A DNA stretch of 64,000 nt, from assembly GCF_014644555.1 (NCBI RefSeq), contig NZ_BMKX01000005.1:159313-223312 (forward strand). The letters run 5' to 3'. Of the stretch, positions 47,916 through 56,718 are shown piece after piece. The position numbers and the translations under genes are program-made. Under the pieces are notes generated by a model. The model was not told the DNA's origin. It did no database searches and worked only from the letters and a program-made list of their open reading frames with translations. This DNA is from Glutamicibacter ardleyensis. Lineage in GTDB: Bacteria > Actinomycetota > Actinomycetes > Actinomycetales > Micrococcaceae. Positions within the stretch are counted from its first letter, which is position 1. The number at the start of each line of letters is the position of its first letter.

Positions 47916-47938
47916 TTACGACGAAAGGCTACTCTTCT

Positions 47939-48997
47939 ATGGGTGCTTCAGGGTTAACACTCCAGTTTGAAATCATTGCCTTGGTGGCGCTCTGCGTTGT
48001 CTTGCTGCTTGATTTGCTCTATGTGGTCAAGCGACCGCACGAACCATCGATGAAGGAAGCCGGAATTTTTGTTGGCTTCTACATCGCACTGGCAATAATT
48101 TTCGGTGGCATTGTCTGGTGGCAGGCAGGCTCCCAGCTAGGCCAGGAGTTCTACGCCGGCTGGATTACCGAATACTCGTTGTCGATTGACAACCTCTTTG
48201 TCTTCATCATCATCATGACCCGCTTTGCCGTGCCGCGTAAGTACCAGCAAGAGGTGCTGATGTTCGGCATCATCATCGCTCTGGTGCTGCGCGCAATCTT
48301 CATCATCGCCGGCGCTGCGATGATCGAACACTTCTCCTGGGTCTTCTACATCTTCGGCGCGTTCCTGCTGTGGACCGCGTGGCACCAGCTGAAGGACGCT
48401 GACGATGAGGACGAAGAAAGCGATAGCGGTCTGGTCAAGAAGCTGACCAGCAAGATGCCATTCGCCAAGGAATACGACGGCAATAAGCTGCGTACCGTCG
48501 TGGACGGCAAGAAGCTGTTCACCCCTATGGTGATGGTCTTCATTACCATCGGCATGACCGACCTGCTGTTCGCAGTGGACTCGATTCCAGCGATCTTCGG
48601 TCTGACCAACTCGGCGTTTATCGTCTTCACCGCGAACATCTTCGCGCTGATGGGTCTGCGTCAGTTGTACTTCCTGCTCGGTGGGTTGATGAACCGTCTG
48701 GTCTTCCTGAAGCACGCACTGAGCTTCATCTTGGCGTTCATCGGCGTCAAGTTGGTGCTCCACGCACTGCACACCAACGAACTGCCATTCATCAATGGTG
48801 GTGAAGGCTTCGCTTGGGCTCCAGAAATTCCAACCAGCATCTCGCTGATTGTTATTCTGGCGACCATCGTGATCGCTACGGTCTTGTCGCTGTGGACCCC
48901 GCTGGGTCGTAACGCGGCAGCCAAGGTCGAGGCAGCAGAGGCCGAGAAGGCAGCTGCTAAGGCTTCAATCGAAGGTGAGCAGGAGTCGGGCAAGTAA
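47939..48997 (+). CDS. TerC-family membrane protein, probable manganese exporter
   Basis: A 352-residue protein with about nine membrane helices and the TerC signature: TEYSLSIDNLFVFIIIMTRF in the first half and ITIGMTDLLFAVDSIPAIF in the second, each with acidic residues within helices. A soluble loop with DADDEDEESD separates the halves, and an Ala/Glu/Lys-rich tail ends the protein. TerC/Alx/MeeY proteins export Mn2+ or load metal into secreted proteins. The manganese-type riboswitch directly upstream supports a metal role. ATG 47939 is chosen because the frame upstream to 47879 runs through the riboswitch. Confidence 0.9.
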   Translation: MGASGLTLQFEIIALVALCVVLLLDLLYVVKRPHEPSMKEAGIFVGFYIALAIIFGGIVWWQAGSQLGQEFYAGWITEYSLSIDNLFVFIIIMTRFAVPRKYQQEVLMFGIIIALVLRAIFIIAGAAMIEHFSWVFYIFGAFLLWTAWHQLKDADDEDEESDSGLVKKLTSKMPFAKEYDGNKLRTVVDGKKLFTPMVMVFITIGMTDLLFAVDSIPAIFGLTNSAFIVFTANIFALMGLRQLYFLLGGLMNRLVFLKHALSFILAFIGVKLVLHALHTNELPFINGGEGFAWAPEIPTSISLIVILATIVIATVLSLWTPLGRNAAAKVEAAEAEKAAAKASIEGEQESGK

Positions 48998-49011
48998 CGA
49001 CAACAAGCTAT

Positions 49012-49063
49012 AAAGAATACCCACCGTAGCTGCTTCTCCAAGCAGCTACGGTGGGTATTCTTT
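49012..49063. terminator. Bidirectional terminator after the TerC gene
   Basis: AAAGAATACCCACCGTAG (49012-49029) and its neighbours pair perfectly with the segment ending in TATTCTTT at 49063, giving a 24-bp stem around the loop CTCC. With A-rich and T-rich ends it can stop transcription from both sides. Confidence 0.9.
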
Positions 49064-49076
49064 AGTGTTAAATGAA

Positions 49077-49118
49077 TCTGGAGCGTGACTCACCGATGCG
49101 GCTGAGTCACGCTCCAGA
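49077..49118 (-). terminator. Second long hairpin in the convergent gap
   Basis: TCTGGAGCGTGACTCA and TGAGTCACGCTCCAGA form a perfect 16-bp stem with a 10-base loop. The minus strand continues ATTCATTT, a weak T run, so it may be the terminator of the acidic-protein gene. Confidence 0.6.
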
Positions 49119-49133
49119 CTGCTGTAAGCGGTG

Positions 49134-49805
49134 TTAGTTCGTCGGGGTGAGGATGATGCGCAGTGGTGCGAGCAGTGCCTCTTCCTCGGCTGGGAGTCCG
49201 AAGGTCTCGGCCAGCATCACGATGAACGCTGAACCCATGGTCGGGTGCAACATGTGGTGGTTGGTGTAGACCAACGGGATTTCGTCTTCGTCCTCGTCGG
49301 GGTCCACCTCGTAGGCTTCGGTGTCGATTGGACGTGCCAGCACCAAGTGGTCGCCGTTTTCTACGAACAGTAGTTCATAGCGGTAACCATCTTCGTAGAG
49401 CAGAATGCTGTTTGGCTTATCTGAGGGACCGAAGTACTCAGGGTTTTCGGCAACGAATGGCAGTTCGGAAACTTCTTGCCAATTTACCGCCAGGTTCACG
49501 AAGTCGGTGAGCCGCTCGGCGAAGTCCTCGGCGGTGAGTGGGTACTCAGGGTCGAAGGTGTATACCGGTTCAAAATCGGCGTCCGAATCGTCTAACGCTG
49601 GGGTGGTGACAAAGAATGCCTCGCCATGGAGCACGAGTGCGAAGTCGATGTCAGAATCTACAAACTTGTAGACCAATCCATCTTCATCGGCGCGGTCTAA
49701 AGCAATGTTGTATGGCACGTGGGCGGCTGCGATGATGCCGTCCAACTCTTCGACCTTCGAGACCAGATCGGCTGGAACATCGACACCATTAATACTGTTT
49801 CCCAT
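49134..49805 (-). CDS. Acidic cytoplasmic protein of unknown function
   Basis: A 223-residue protein I do not recognise. It is very acidic, with clusters such as DDSDADFEP and DPDEDEDEIP, and has no signal peptide or membrane segment. It shows an alternating hydrophobic pattern that suggests a compact alpha/beta fold. ATG 49805 is chosen because AAAGGA lies 6 bases upstream; the extension to 49835 runs through that site. It stands alone between two hairpins and a ~180-bp upstream gap. Confidence 0.75.
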   Translation of the reverse strand: MGNSINGVDVPADLVSKVEELDGIIAAAHVPYNIALDRADEDGLVYKFVDSDIDFALVLHGEAFFVTTPALDDSDADFEPVYTFDPEYPLTAEDFAERLTDFVNLAVNWQEVSELPFVAENPEYFGPSDKPNSILLYEDGYRYELLFVENGDHLVLARPIDTEAYEVDPDEDEDEIPLVYTNHHMLHPTMGSAFIVMLAETFGLPAEEEALLAPLRIILTPTN

Positions 49806-49987
49806 AGTGTTCCTTTCGACCTTTATGACGGGCAAGATGCCCTTATGCGAAACCTAGCACGGCGGTAGTGGCAACGTGTAACAAGCCACTCCGTGCGCTT
49901 GGTCTGACGCGAAACAAGAACCGAGAAGTTGCCCCTCGCTCTTGCTTGTGTGCCAGTCTAACCATGTGCTGGCACCTGCGATAGCCA

Positions 49988-51274
49988 CTAGCCTGCGTTG
50001 GCGGCCGCCTCGGGATCTTCACCGTTGGTCATTGCTAGTAGGCGGCGGAAGATTGCAGGTCCTTCGTCGCCGATTCCATCGTGGTGGAATTCCTCGGTGA
50101 CCCAGGCCTGCAGCCCGTTGACTTGGGAAGCGGTGCGCAAGGAAAGTTCGCGGTCCACATAAACATCGTCGTGATAAACCGCAGCCGCCACCGGAACCGT
50201 ATTCTGCGAAAGGACATCCAGATCGTAGAGTGGCCCGAAATGTTCGTGCTCAGCTAAAATTCTTGCCACCTCTTCGAAGGGCCGGAGTACCGGATCGTCG
50301 GTGAAATGCCAGCGATAGATCATCTCTCCGGTCAAAAGTGGGGTGTCCGAATGTTCTGTGAAATCCGGGAATTCTTCCATGACGGACTCGGCGGCCCAAT
50401 TGGTAGCCGCGCCTTGCGCATAAATGGTTTCATGCATCAGCGCGTAGAGCGGGTTCGTAGCGAAAGAGGCCTGAGCGTAGAGGGTTGCCAAGAAGGTGTC
50501 GGAAAGTCGTTCTCCACCTGGAGTCGATACGAAGGCTTCTTCAAAGACATGGTGCAACAGGTGTACTCGAGTATTGCCACCTAAGAACATTCCCAGCATC
50601 TGCACCAAAGGCACGGTGACTTTGCGACCGTCGGGCAACAACTCGTCGTCGTTGTGCCTCAGGTGCTCATAAATTTTGTGCAACGTATCAAAATCCTGCG
50701 GGTACCAGGAGAAGTACTCACGGTTACGTTCGGCCATGCGCTGATAGGTGGCGCGGTAGACAGTCTGCGCATCACCGTCCAATGAAGCCAGGCCCCCGGT
50801 GACTAAACACCGCTCCAACGAGTGAGGGAACATGGAGAGATACGTCAGCGTGCAGAAGCCACCATAGCTCTGACCCAAGGTGCTCCACTTGTTGATAGCT
50901 AAGTGTTCGCGCAGTGCCTCTGCATCACGAACGATTGAGTCCGCGCGGAAGTGTGACAAGTAGCGGGCCTGAGCTGCTGCGTCGCCGCGAAGCCCCAAAG
51001 ACTGGCGGTTAGCAGGGGTGGAGAGGCCAGTGCCACGCTGATCTAGTAGCAGTACGCGGAAGTTTTTGGCAGCTTCGGCTAGCCAGCCCGACAAGGAGCC
51101 GGGGCGCGGTGATTTACCGCCGGGGCCGCCTTGCAAGAATAGCAACCAAGGCTTTGACTCATCGGTGCTAATTTCGCGGGCGAAGACGGTGATTTTTTCA
51201 CCGTTTGGGTCATGATGATCTAGGGGAACTTCAATACGGTGTTCGGTGACATCCATGCCGCGGTAGTGAATCAT
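49988..51274 (-). CDS. Proline iminopeptidase-like alpha/beta hydrolase
   Basis: A 428-residue cytoplasmic S33-family peptidase. It has the oxyanion loop FLQGGPGGKSP near residue 50, LLLDQRGTGLS, and the nucleophile elbow TLGQSYGGFCTL near 145; the acid and His of the triad are probably in YHDDVYVD and EEFHHDG near the C-terminus. A cap domain fills about 200-340. The family removes N-terminal proline or other residues from peptides. It overlaps the upstream acetyltransferase gene by four bases. Confidence 0.87.
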   Translation of the reverse strand: MIHYRGMDVTEHRIEVPLDHHDPNGEKITVFAREISTDESKPWLLFLQGGPGGKSPRPGSLSGWLAEAAKNFRVLLLDQRGTGLSTPANRQSLGLRGDAAAQARYLSHFRADSIVRDAEALREHLAINKWSTLGQSYGGFCTLTYLSMFPHSLERCLVTGGLASLDGDAQTVYRATYQRMAERNREYFSWYPQDFDTLHKIYEHLRHNDDELLPDGRKVTVPLVQMLGMFLGGNTRVHLLHHVFEEAFVSTPGGERLSDTFLATLYAQASFATNPLYALMHETIYAQGAATNWAAESVMEEFPDFTEHSDTPLLTGEMIYRWHFTDDPVLRPFEEVARILAEHEHFGPLYDLDVLSQNTVPVAAAVYHDDVYVDRELSLRTASQVNGLQAWVTEEFHHDGIGDEGPAIFRRLLAMTNGEDPEAAANAG

Positions 51275-51747
51275 CGAGCCATCTCCTGTAGTGCGTCGCC
51301 GTCCAGCCGGCGGGTGCTCCAGCCGTCCATGGTGGACGAACCGATCGAATCATAGAATCCAATGGCTGGAGCGTTCCAGTCAAGAACGGCCCATTCCATT
51401 CGGCGGTAGCCGCGATCTATGCAAATTTGTGCGAGTGTCTTCAACAGTGCGGTTCCGGTTCCTTCACCACGTTCACTGTCACGAACGTAGAGGTCTTCCA
51501 AATGAATACCGTGACGCCCTTCCCACGTGGAGTACGTCAGAAACCACATCGCGATACCGACCAGCTGGCCTGACTCATCCTCGGCGACGTGCGTGAATAC
51601 CTTCGGGTCTGCGCCGAAAAGGTGCTTTTCCAGCTCGTCGACGGTGTTTTTGACCGCGTCTGGTTCCTTCTCGTAGACCGCTAGTTCGTGGATTAATTCC
51701 AGGATCTGGGGGCAGTCTGTAAGGCGCGCTTCTCTGATTGTGCTCAT
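51271..51747 (-). CDS. GNAT-family N-acetyltransferase
   Basis: A 158-residue protein resembling the diamine/amino-group acetyltransferase branch of GNAT. It has IREARLTDCPQILELIHELA at the start, LEDLYVRDSERGEGTGTALLKTL split over the acetyl-CoA loop (ERGEGTGTALL), and EWAVLDWNAPAIGFYDSIG near the end. Substrate unknown. Start ATG 51747 lies 7 nt behind a TAAGCT -10 box at 51755-51760 on the minus strand, so it is predicted leaderless. Likely cotranscribed with the peptidase gene. Confidence 0.9.
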   Translation of the reverse strand: MSTIREARLTDCPQILELIHELAVYEKEPDAVKNTVDELEKHLFGADPKVFTHVAEDESGQLVGIAMWFLTYSTWEGRHGIHLEDLYVRDSERGEGTGTALLKTLAQICIDRGYRRMEWAVLDWNAPAIGFYDSIGSSTMDGWSTRRLDGDALQEMAR

Positions 51748-51796
51748 GTGTTTAAGCTTACCGCCGTCATGTAGCTATATCGTCGGTGACCAGTCC

Positions 51797-51802
51797 TAAG
51801 GT
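51797..51802 (+). promoter_or_regulatory. -10 box of the membrane-bound hydrolase gene
   Basis: TAAGGT lies 7 nt before ATG 51810 and supports that start over the upstream GTG at 51786. Confidence 0.5.
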
Positions 51803-51809
51803 TGAATTC

Positions 51810-52562
51810 ATGATGGGTGGACACCACGCCATGAGCGGCGCGGCCGCCTGGCTTGCAATAACAACTCCGGTAACGGTTGGTTCGATGAATCTTGGATTCG
51901 GCGTACTCCATATGGAGCGGTGGGAAACCTTGGCCGGCGCGATCGTTTGCGCCGGGGCAGCGTTGCTTCCCGACGCGGACCATCACAAGGCGACGATTGC
52001 GCGTTCCTTGCCACCGATTTCAAATATGGTGACTCGGATGATCGGTAAGGTTGCTGGCGGACACCGTAACGGTACCCACTCAATCTTGGGGATCTTGTTC
52101 TTTATATTTATTGCCTGGTTGGCTGATTCTTGGTCAACGGAAGTGGACCAACTGGGGGTGGTCTATCCCGGGGCGGCGCTCTTCGCGATCTTGCTGATTT
52201 CCTTCGCGGTAAAGAGCGTGAAGTTCATGCCTCCGCTTTTGTGTTGGGTGATTGCGTTGGCTGCTGGCGCGTTTGTTGGAATGAACGCACCGGATGAGAG
52301 AGCTTGGTTTCCGCTGGCGGTCACCGTTGGGGTGATCGTTCACATCGTGGGGGATATGCTCACCATTGGCGGTTGCAACCTGTTGTGGCCGATCAAGATT
52401 GGCGCGCCTCGCTGGTTCCGCAAGCTACCGGTGATCGGTGACTGCTGGAAAGCGAACGGACGCGTAGCACTTCCGATCCTTGCCGAAACCGGATCGAAAG
52501 CGGAATGGATCCTTGCCAGCCTCCTGACTTCCTATGTCGCAGTTGCGATAATTCTGACCTAG
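51810..52562 (+). CDS. Membrane-bound metal-dependent hydrolase (YdjM/DUF457 type)
   Basis: A 250-residue protein with about five hydrophobic segments. The N-terminus GGHHAMSGAAAW, the following LLPDADHHKAT and GGHRNGTHSILG carry conserved His/Asp residues typical of the LexA-binding/inner-membrane metal hydrolase YdjM family. ATG 51810 is preferred from promoter spacing and from the family N-terminus. Cellular role unclear; YdjM in E. coli is a damage-inducible membrane protein. It converges with the next gene with a four-base overlap of the ends. Confidence 0.82.
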   Translation: MMGGHHAMSGAAAWLAITTPVTVGSMNLGFGVLHMERWETLAGAIVCAGAALLPDADHHKATIARSLPPISNMVTRMIGKVAGGHRNGTHSILGILFFIFIAWLADSWSTEVDQLGVVYPGAALFAILLISFAVKSVKFMPPLLCWVIALAAGAFVGMNAPDERAWFPLAVTVGVIVHIVGDMLTIGGCNLLWPIKIGAPRWFRKLPVIGDCWKANGRVALPILAETGSKAEWILASLLTSYVAVAIILT

Positions 52563-53131
52563 CTTGAGCGTTCGTATTCGGTGATGCTGACTCCCGATTC
52601 GAAGTTTCGGGTACGGGTGTGGCTAAACGGAAACGGCTGGTAACTTGCCTGCCCGAACAGCGCAATGCCCGAGCCAAAAACCAACGGGTTGCGTTTGAGG
52701 ACGAGCCGATCAATTTCAGGTAGCAGCTCGCCTGCTAGCGCTCCGCCGCCACAAAGGTAGATGTCCAAGCCGGATTCCTGTTTCAACTCGCGGATCCTGG
52801 CCAGTGGATCATGAGTAAGTTCGACATTCTCCGGCACGGTGCGCGCATTTCTGGATGCGACGATCTGATGCAAATGCGCGTAGGGGTTATCTATTCCGCC
52901 ACTGATTTCTGGGTTGTAGGTATTCCACCCCATGATGACGGTGTCAAAGATCGTGTGGGGAGCAGCGAGCCCCAAAGCTTGCTGCACGTGGGAAGGAACG
53001 GCATCGGTGTATTCTCCGAGCACCACGTGCATATGGTCACCTTCGACAGGGAAAGCTGAAGGATCGCCATTAGGCGCGGCGATGTATCCATCGAGGCTCA
53101 CCGCTACATAGTAAACGAGCTTGCGTGGCAT
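52559..53131 (-). CDS. Second dihydrofolate-reductase-fold protein
   Basis: A 190-residue protein of the RibD C-terminal/DHFR family. It begins KLVYYVAVSLDGYIAAPNGD and has DTVIMGWNTYNPEI and IYLCGGGALAGELLPEIDRL, the NADPH-binding segments. ATG 53131 is chosen because GGCGGAG lies 6 bases upstream and the family homology begins there; the frame stays open to 53239. Substrate unknown. It is only distantly similar to the family member at 31.8 kb. Confidence 0.85.
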   Translation of the reverse strand: MPRKLVYYVAVSLDGYIAAPNGDPSAFPVEGDHMHVVLGEYTDAVPSHVQQALGLAAPHTIFDTVIMGWNTYNPEISGGIDNPYAHLHQIVASRNARTVPENVELTHDPLARIRELKQESGLDIYLCGGGALAGELLPEIDRLVLKRNPLVFGSGIALFGQASYQPFPFSHTRTRNFESGVSITEYERSS

Positions 53132-54112
53132 TTTTGGCTCCGCCCAATAGTGGATAAAATCCACGACAAATCCTAGAGCAGGATTCTTAAGGTGTACAGA
53201 GAACGACAAAAAGGACATCGATTTCAACTTTGACTTCATACCGTCCCGTTAAAGTTTCCACCTACGGCCGAAACCAGTAACGGTTGCGCTGGGCTGTGGA
53301 AACACCCTTAGAAACGGCTCAGTCTCAAGAGGAATTACGCCAACGTTCAGTAGCAGTTTGGCTTGACGGAGCCGCCACGCATCGAGGATCTATCGCGACC
53401 AAGATTAGAAATCTATATGCTGCCCGGGGCAGCGACTTTCGGTACTGTTCATCAGTCGATGTGCTGATAGTCCATGGCAGGATTAATCTTGTGAACAACA
53501 TCTTTCTGACGGGACAGCTGATTTGCCACGACGTCGATGAAATTGCAATTGTTGTGGAATTTTTGCCTAAGCATATTGAGCTGACACGTGCTGAGCTTGG
53601 ATGCGTCTTCTTCGAGGTGAACCAAACTGACGACCCGATGGTATGGGATGTCGCGGAGTGTTTTCGCGACGCAGCATCCTTTGAGCTGCATCAAAGCCGA
53701 GTGCAATCCAGTGATTGGGGACGAGCCACGACAGGAATGAAACGACAATACTCAGTGTCAGGATTTTAGAAGCAGTGTCCTCGCTGCCTGGCCCTTGTTG
53801 GAGGCTTCAGAATCTTCAGTGACCGAAATGGCTACTGGTTTGAGGCGTGCACGGCCGGTGAATTTGTCGCTCACAACGGCGCAGCTTAAAACCTGGTCGG
53901 TTGGCTTCGCCCGGTCCTCGTTGGCCCCGGAGTGCGAACAGCTAGCCATGCGTTGCCGAACTATGGAGAATCGAAGCGGCTCCTCTTGGCCTCATCAGAG
54001 TGTTCAGGAGCAGGAGTGCCTGCACAATTACTCGGATGGATCAATGACACGGCTGGGTCTTAGGAATGTCGCCGACCTGCTTTGCGTGACTGCCAACAGT
54101 TACGCTTTTAGA
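53132..54112. other. Region of about 1 kb without a convincing intact gene
   Basis: The stretch between the DHFR-like gene and the acetyltransferase has no reading frame with a good start, a ribosome-binding site and recognisable family sequence. One plus-strand frame (53284-53769) could be a small or decayed gene and is listed separately. The rest looks like degraded accessory DNA. No repeats or RNA genes were recognised in it. Confidence 0.5.
53284..53769 (+). pseudogene. Uncertain or decayed coding region
   Basis: A 161-codon frame that starts only with TTG (or GTG at 53461). Its middle part, HDVDEIAIVVEFLPKHIELT and GCVFFEVNQTDD, has a protein-like hydrophobic pattern, but I recognise no family. 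A 98-codon frame on the minus strand (53452-53748) competes for the same DNA. Neither has a clear ribosome-binding site. It may be a remnant of a transferred gene. Confidence 0.25.
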
Positions 54113-54649
54113 ATGGTTCCTTTGATTCAGCCTGCCTTGGATGCTTCGGAATATCGGCTGCGTCCATTTACATTGCAAGATGCTGGATTGGTTCGGCAAG
54201 CTTCGCTCGACCCACTGATTCCGCTCATCACTACTGTTCCCGCCAACGCTGCAGATGAAGAAATAGTCGATTACATCGGACGGCAACATCAGCGACTTGT
54301 TACTCATTCCGGATACTCTTTCGCCATCGCGGATGCAAAAACCGATCAAGCCGTGGGCCAAATCGGCCTGTGGCTGAAAAACATCGATCAGGGTCGGGGC
54401 AGCGTTGGCTACTGGGTTGGTGCGGCTCACCGGAATAAAGGGATAGTCTCTAGTGCCCTAGATGCCTTATCAACGTGGGCAATTGCCCGGCGGGACATTC
54501 ACCGTCTCGAACTCTATGTGGAACCATGGAATGAAGGCTCTTGGCGAGCGGCGGAGCGGTGTGGATACACGCGTGAAGGGCTGCTGCGTAGCTGGCAGGA
54601 AGTCGGCGGGCTGCGTAAAGACATGTACATGTACTCACGCCTCAAATAA
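54113..54649 (+). CDS. RimJ/RimL-type GNAT acetyltransferase
   Basis: A 178-residue protein of the ribosomal-protein-acetyltransferase branch of GNAT. It has YRLRPFTLQDAGLV at the start, VGYWVGAAHRNKGIVSSAL (acetyl-CoA loop), IHRLELYVEPWNEGSWRAAE and GYTREGLLRSWQEVGG. Members acetylate protein N-termini or small molecules including antibiotics. ATG 54113 is preferred because TACGCT (54101-54106) lies 6 nt upstream and homology begins just after; the open frame upstream to 53795 is not protein-like. It lies in the accessory zone beside the MFS exporter. Confidence 0.85.
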   Translation: MVPLIQPALDASEYRLRPFTLQDAGLVRQASLDPLIPLITTVPANAADEEIVDYIGRQHQRLVTHSGYSFAIADAKTDQAVGQIGLWLKNIDQGRGSVGYWVGAAHRNKGIVSSALDALSTWAIARRDIHRLELYVEPWNEGSWRAAERCGYTREGLLRSWQEVGGLRKDMYMYSRLK

Positions 54650-54822
54650 AGAGCATTCAAGCGGTGCCACTTGAAAAAGCTTGAGTTCGTGCCATGGCCT
54701 TGCTGTCTAAAAAGTTTCCCTCCGTTTCCACTGGCTGCTCAGAAGATCCTGTGAGCCATTACGCAGGACCCTCAACAGAGGACAGTCTTCAGCGATTGAT
54801 CTTGGCTGTAAAGTGAGGTGCT

Positions 54823-56031
54823 ATGCCGCTGGGACGAGAGTATCGGAAGCTTTGGGCTGGAAACGCCGCTTCAAATTCCGGGGATGGCATAAACTTCGTT
54901 GCCATTCCACTTCTGGCTACCGCACTTACCTCTGATCCCGTGCTGATTGCAGGCCTATCGATGGCCTATACGGCGGCAAAGCTCATGGTGGTTCTGCCCA
55001 TCGGCGCGTTTGTGGATCGGCTAGACCGCAAAACCATTCTGTGGATCGCCAATCTCAGTCGAAGCATTCTCTTGATCGCACTGGCGGTAGTAGTAGTTAG
55101 CGGGGCAGGGTCAATCGCCGCACTCTACGTAGTCTTTAGCCTAATAGGCATCCTAGAGACAGCAGCAGACAACTCGGCACTATCGATATTGCCGTCAGTT
55201 GTTGGTAGCAAAGACTTGGATAAGGCCAACAGTCAGATTACGGCGACTCAACTTATCGCTGATGAATTCATTGGACCACCCACTGGGGGCCTATTATTTG
55301 CTGCCGCAGTATCGTTACCCATTGCAATCACGGGTAGCGCCTACGCTGCGGCGGCGCTATTTTTCTTGGGAATGACCGGCACCTTCCGAGCTAAGCCCCG
55401 AACGAAACAGCCTCCTTCGTTGCGCCGCGAAGTGTTCGAAGGTGGTGCATGGCTCGTTCGACACAAGTTATTACGTTCCTTGGCTATCGTCAGCGGGTTA
55501 GTCAGCATCGCATATATGATGCCGTTTTCTATCCTTGTCCTCTTCGCCGAGGACGTCTTGGGGCTTGGCTCCGCGGGCTATGGTCTTTTACTTTCTGTAT
55601 CGGCGCTCGGCGGACTTCTTGGATCAGCCATTGCCTCAAGGCTGCGACGTAAATTCGGATACGCGGCCATGACGACAGGAAGCTTATGCCTTGGATCAGT
55701 TAGCCTGTTTGCCATCTATCTGACCGATATTCCATGGTTGGTGGCAGCGCTACTGGCCGTTTACATTTTGCATGCCGTGCTTTTTGGTATCTGTGTCAGT
55801 TCGTTGCGCCAACGGTTGGTCCCGGATGAACTACGTGGAAGGGTCAACGCCGTCACCAAATTGTTTGGACTTGCTGGTCTTACTATCGGCGCTGGTCTCG
55901 GAGGGATATTGGCAACGGTGGGCAGTCTGGCAACTCCGTTCCTCGCTGGAGCGCTTGTCTTTATCGTTTGTGCACTGGTTGTATGGCCGAGTCTGCGGAA
56001 TTGGGAAAATAGAAGTTCTTCGCTCGAATGA
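54823..56031 (+). CDS. MFS exporter (DHA3-like)
   Basis: A 402-residue transporter with about eleven or twelve hydrophobic helices in two halves. It shows FRKLW-like REYRKLWAGNAASN at the start, PIGAFVDRLDRKTILWIANL (motif A region of the MFS) and LRQRLVPDELRGRVNAVTKL in the second half, which resembles DHA3-type multidrug or macrolide exporters. A TAAAGT -10 box lies 8 nt before the ATG, with GAGGTG in between. Together with the neighbouring acetyltransferase it could form a small resistance pair (inference). Confidence 0.87.
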   Translation: MPLGREYRKLWAGNAASNSGDGINFVAIPLLATALTSDPVLIAGLSMAYTAAKLMVVLPIGAFVDRLDRKTILWIANLSRSILLIALAVVVVSGAGSIAALYVVFSLIGILETAADNSALSILPSVVGSKDLDKANSQITATQLIADEFIGPPTGGLLFAAAVSLPIAITGSAYAAAALFFLGMTGTFRAKPRTKQPPSLRREVFEGGAWLVRHKLLRSLAIVSGLVSIAYMMPFSILVLFAEDVLGLGSAGYGLLLSVSALGGLLGSAIASRLRRKFGYAAMTTGSLCLGSVSLFAIYLTDIPWLVAALLAVYILHAVLFGICVSSLRQRLVPDELRGRVNAVTKLFGLAGLTIGAGLGGILATVGSLATPFLAGALVFIVCALVVWPSLRNWENRSSSLE

Positions 56032-56296
56032 CATTCGTTCGACACGAAGGTTACTTGTAGCAGAGGAGGTTCTTAAATTTTCGGGGTCCCGATATTGACG
56101 AGATAATGGCTGAGGGAGACTCCCATGTTCTTTGGATCGAGATGAGGGCCACTCTGCGCGGGGACTGACCACACAGGTGAAGCTGCGCCTCGTTGCAGTT
56201 CGAGTGCGGAAAGAATTCATTAGGCAGTCGCGCTCCGCATACGCATTGTCCCGGCGGTCTCCCTGGGGCAGCACGGCGATATTGATAGCCACAAAT

Positions 56297-56386
56297 GAAG
56301 AAACTTCCATGTGCCGCAGTAGCATCCGGGAGCCGCTGGTATCTACGTGTCATGTCTGAGAACGGTACCGGCCCTGTACCTTCGTC
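56297..56386 (+). repeat. Diverged repeat, copy A
   Basis: Begins GAAGAAACTTCC, then TGCCGCAG (56312-56319), a potential stem (GTAG 56319-56322 with CTAC 56343-56346, plus inner pairs) and TGAGAACGGTACCGG (56357-56371). It shares this order of elements with copies B and C. Orientation is arbitrary. Confidence 0.6.
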
Positions 56387-56434
56387 TAGAACACTACTGT
56401 TGTCTTACTCGTCCCCAAAAAACCGAGTTAAGAG

Positions 56435-56602
56435 TATGGCATGAAGCAACAACGGACGTATCACGTCGATTCGTGGCGCCACCAGAGTAAGAAGTAGCTT
56501 CAGAGTCGGAAAAGCACCCGTCTGCCGCAGTCGAGTCCGGGAAGTCAGCGCCTTTACGGATCTCAGATGAGAACTGTGCCGGACGTATTTCTTCATGCCA
56601 TA
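56435..56602. repeat. 12-bp perfect inverted repeat enclosing copy B
   Basis: TATGGCATGAAG (56435-56446) and CTTCATGCCATA (56591-56602) are perfect inverted copies bounding a 168-bp segment that contains copy B. No target-site duplication is seen. It could be a MITE-like remnant or a coincidence of internal repeats. Confidence 0.45.
56508..56599 (+). repeat. Diverged repeat, copy B
   Basis: Has TGCCGCAG (56523-56530), a stem GAGTCC (56533-56538) with GGATCTC (56558-56564, one bulge), then TGAGAACTGTGCCGG (56568-56582) and TTTCTTCATGCC. TGCCGCAG lies 211 bp after the same element in copy A. Confidence 0.6.
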
Positions 56603-56718
56603 AGTATCTTCGAACATCTGATGCCGCGAAAATTTTTCTCGCGTGGGGACATCAAACGAGACAAGAGCACTGTTGGAAGGTAGCCGGCAAAGTCTGGGCA
56701 GATAGGAATACCGAGCAC

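Noticed and set aside
53452-53748. Minus-strand gene of 98 codons in the decayed zone
   Set aside because: No ribosome-binding site, no family sequence, and it conflicts with an equally uncertain plus-strand frame.
56051-56617. Minus-strand frames across the repeat region
   Set aside because: The frames change between repeat copies, have unusual composition and no start signal; shared similarity is better explained at the DNA/RNA level.
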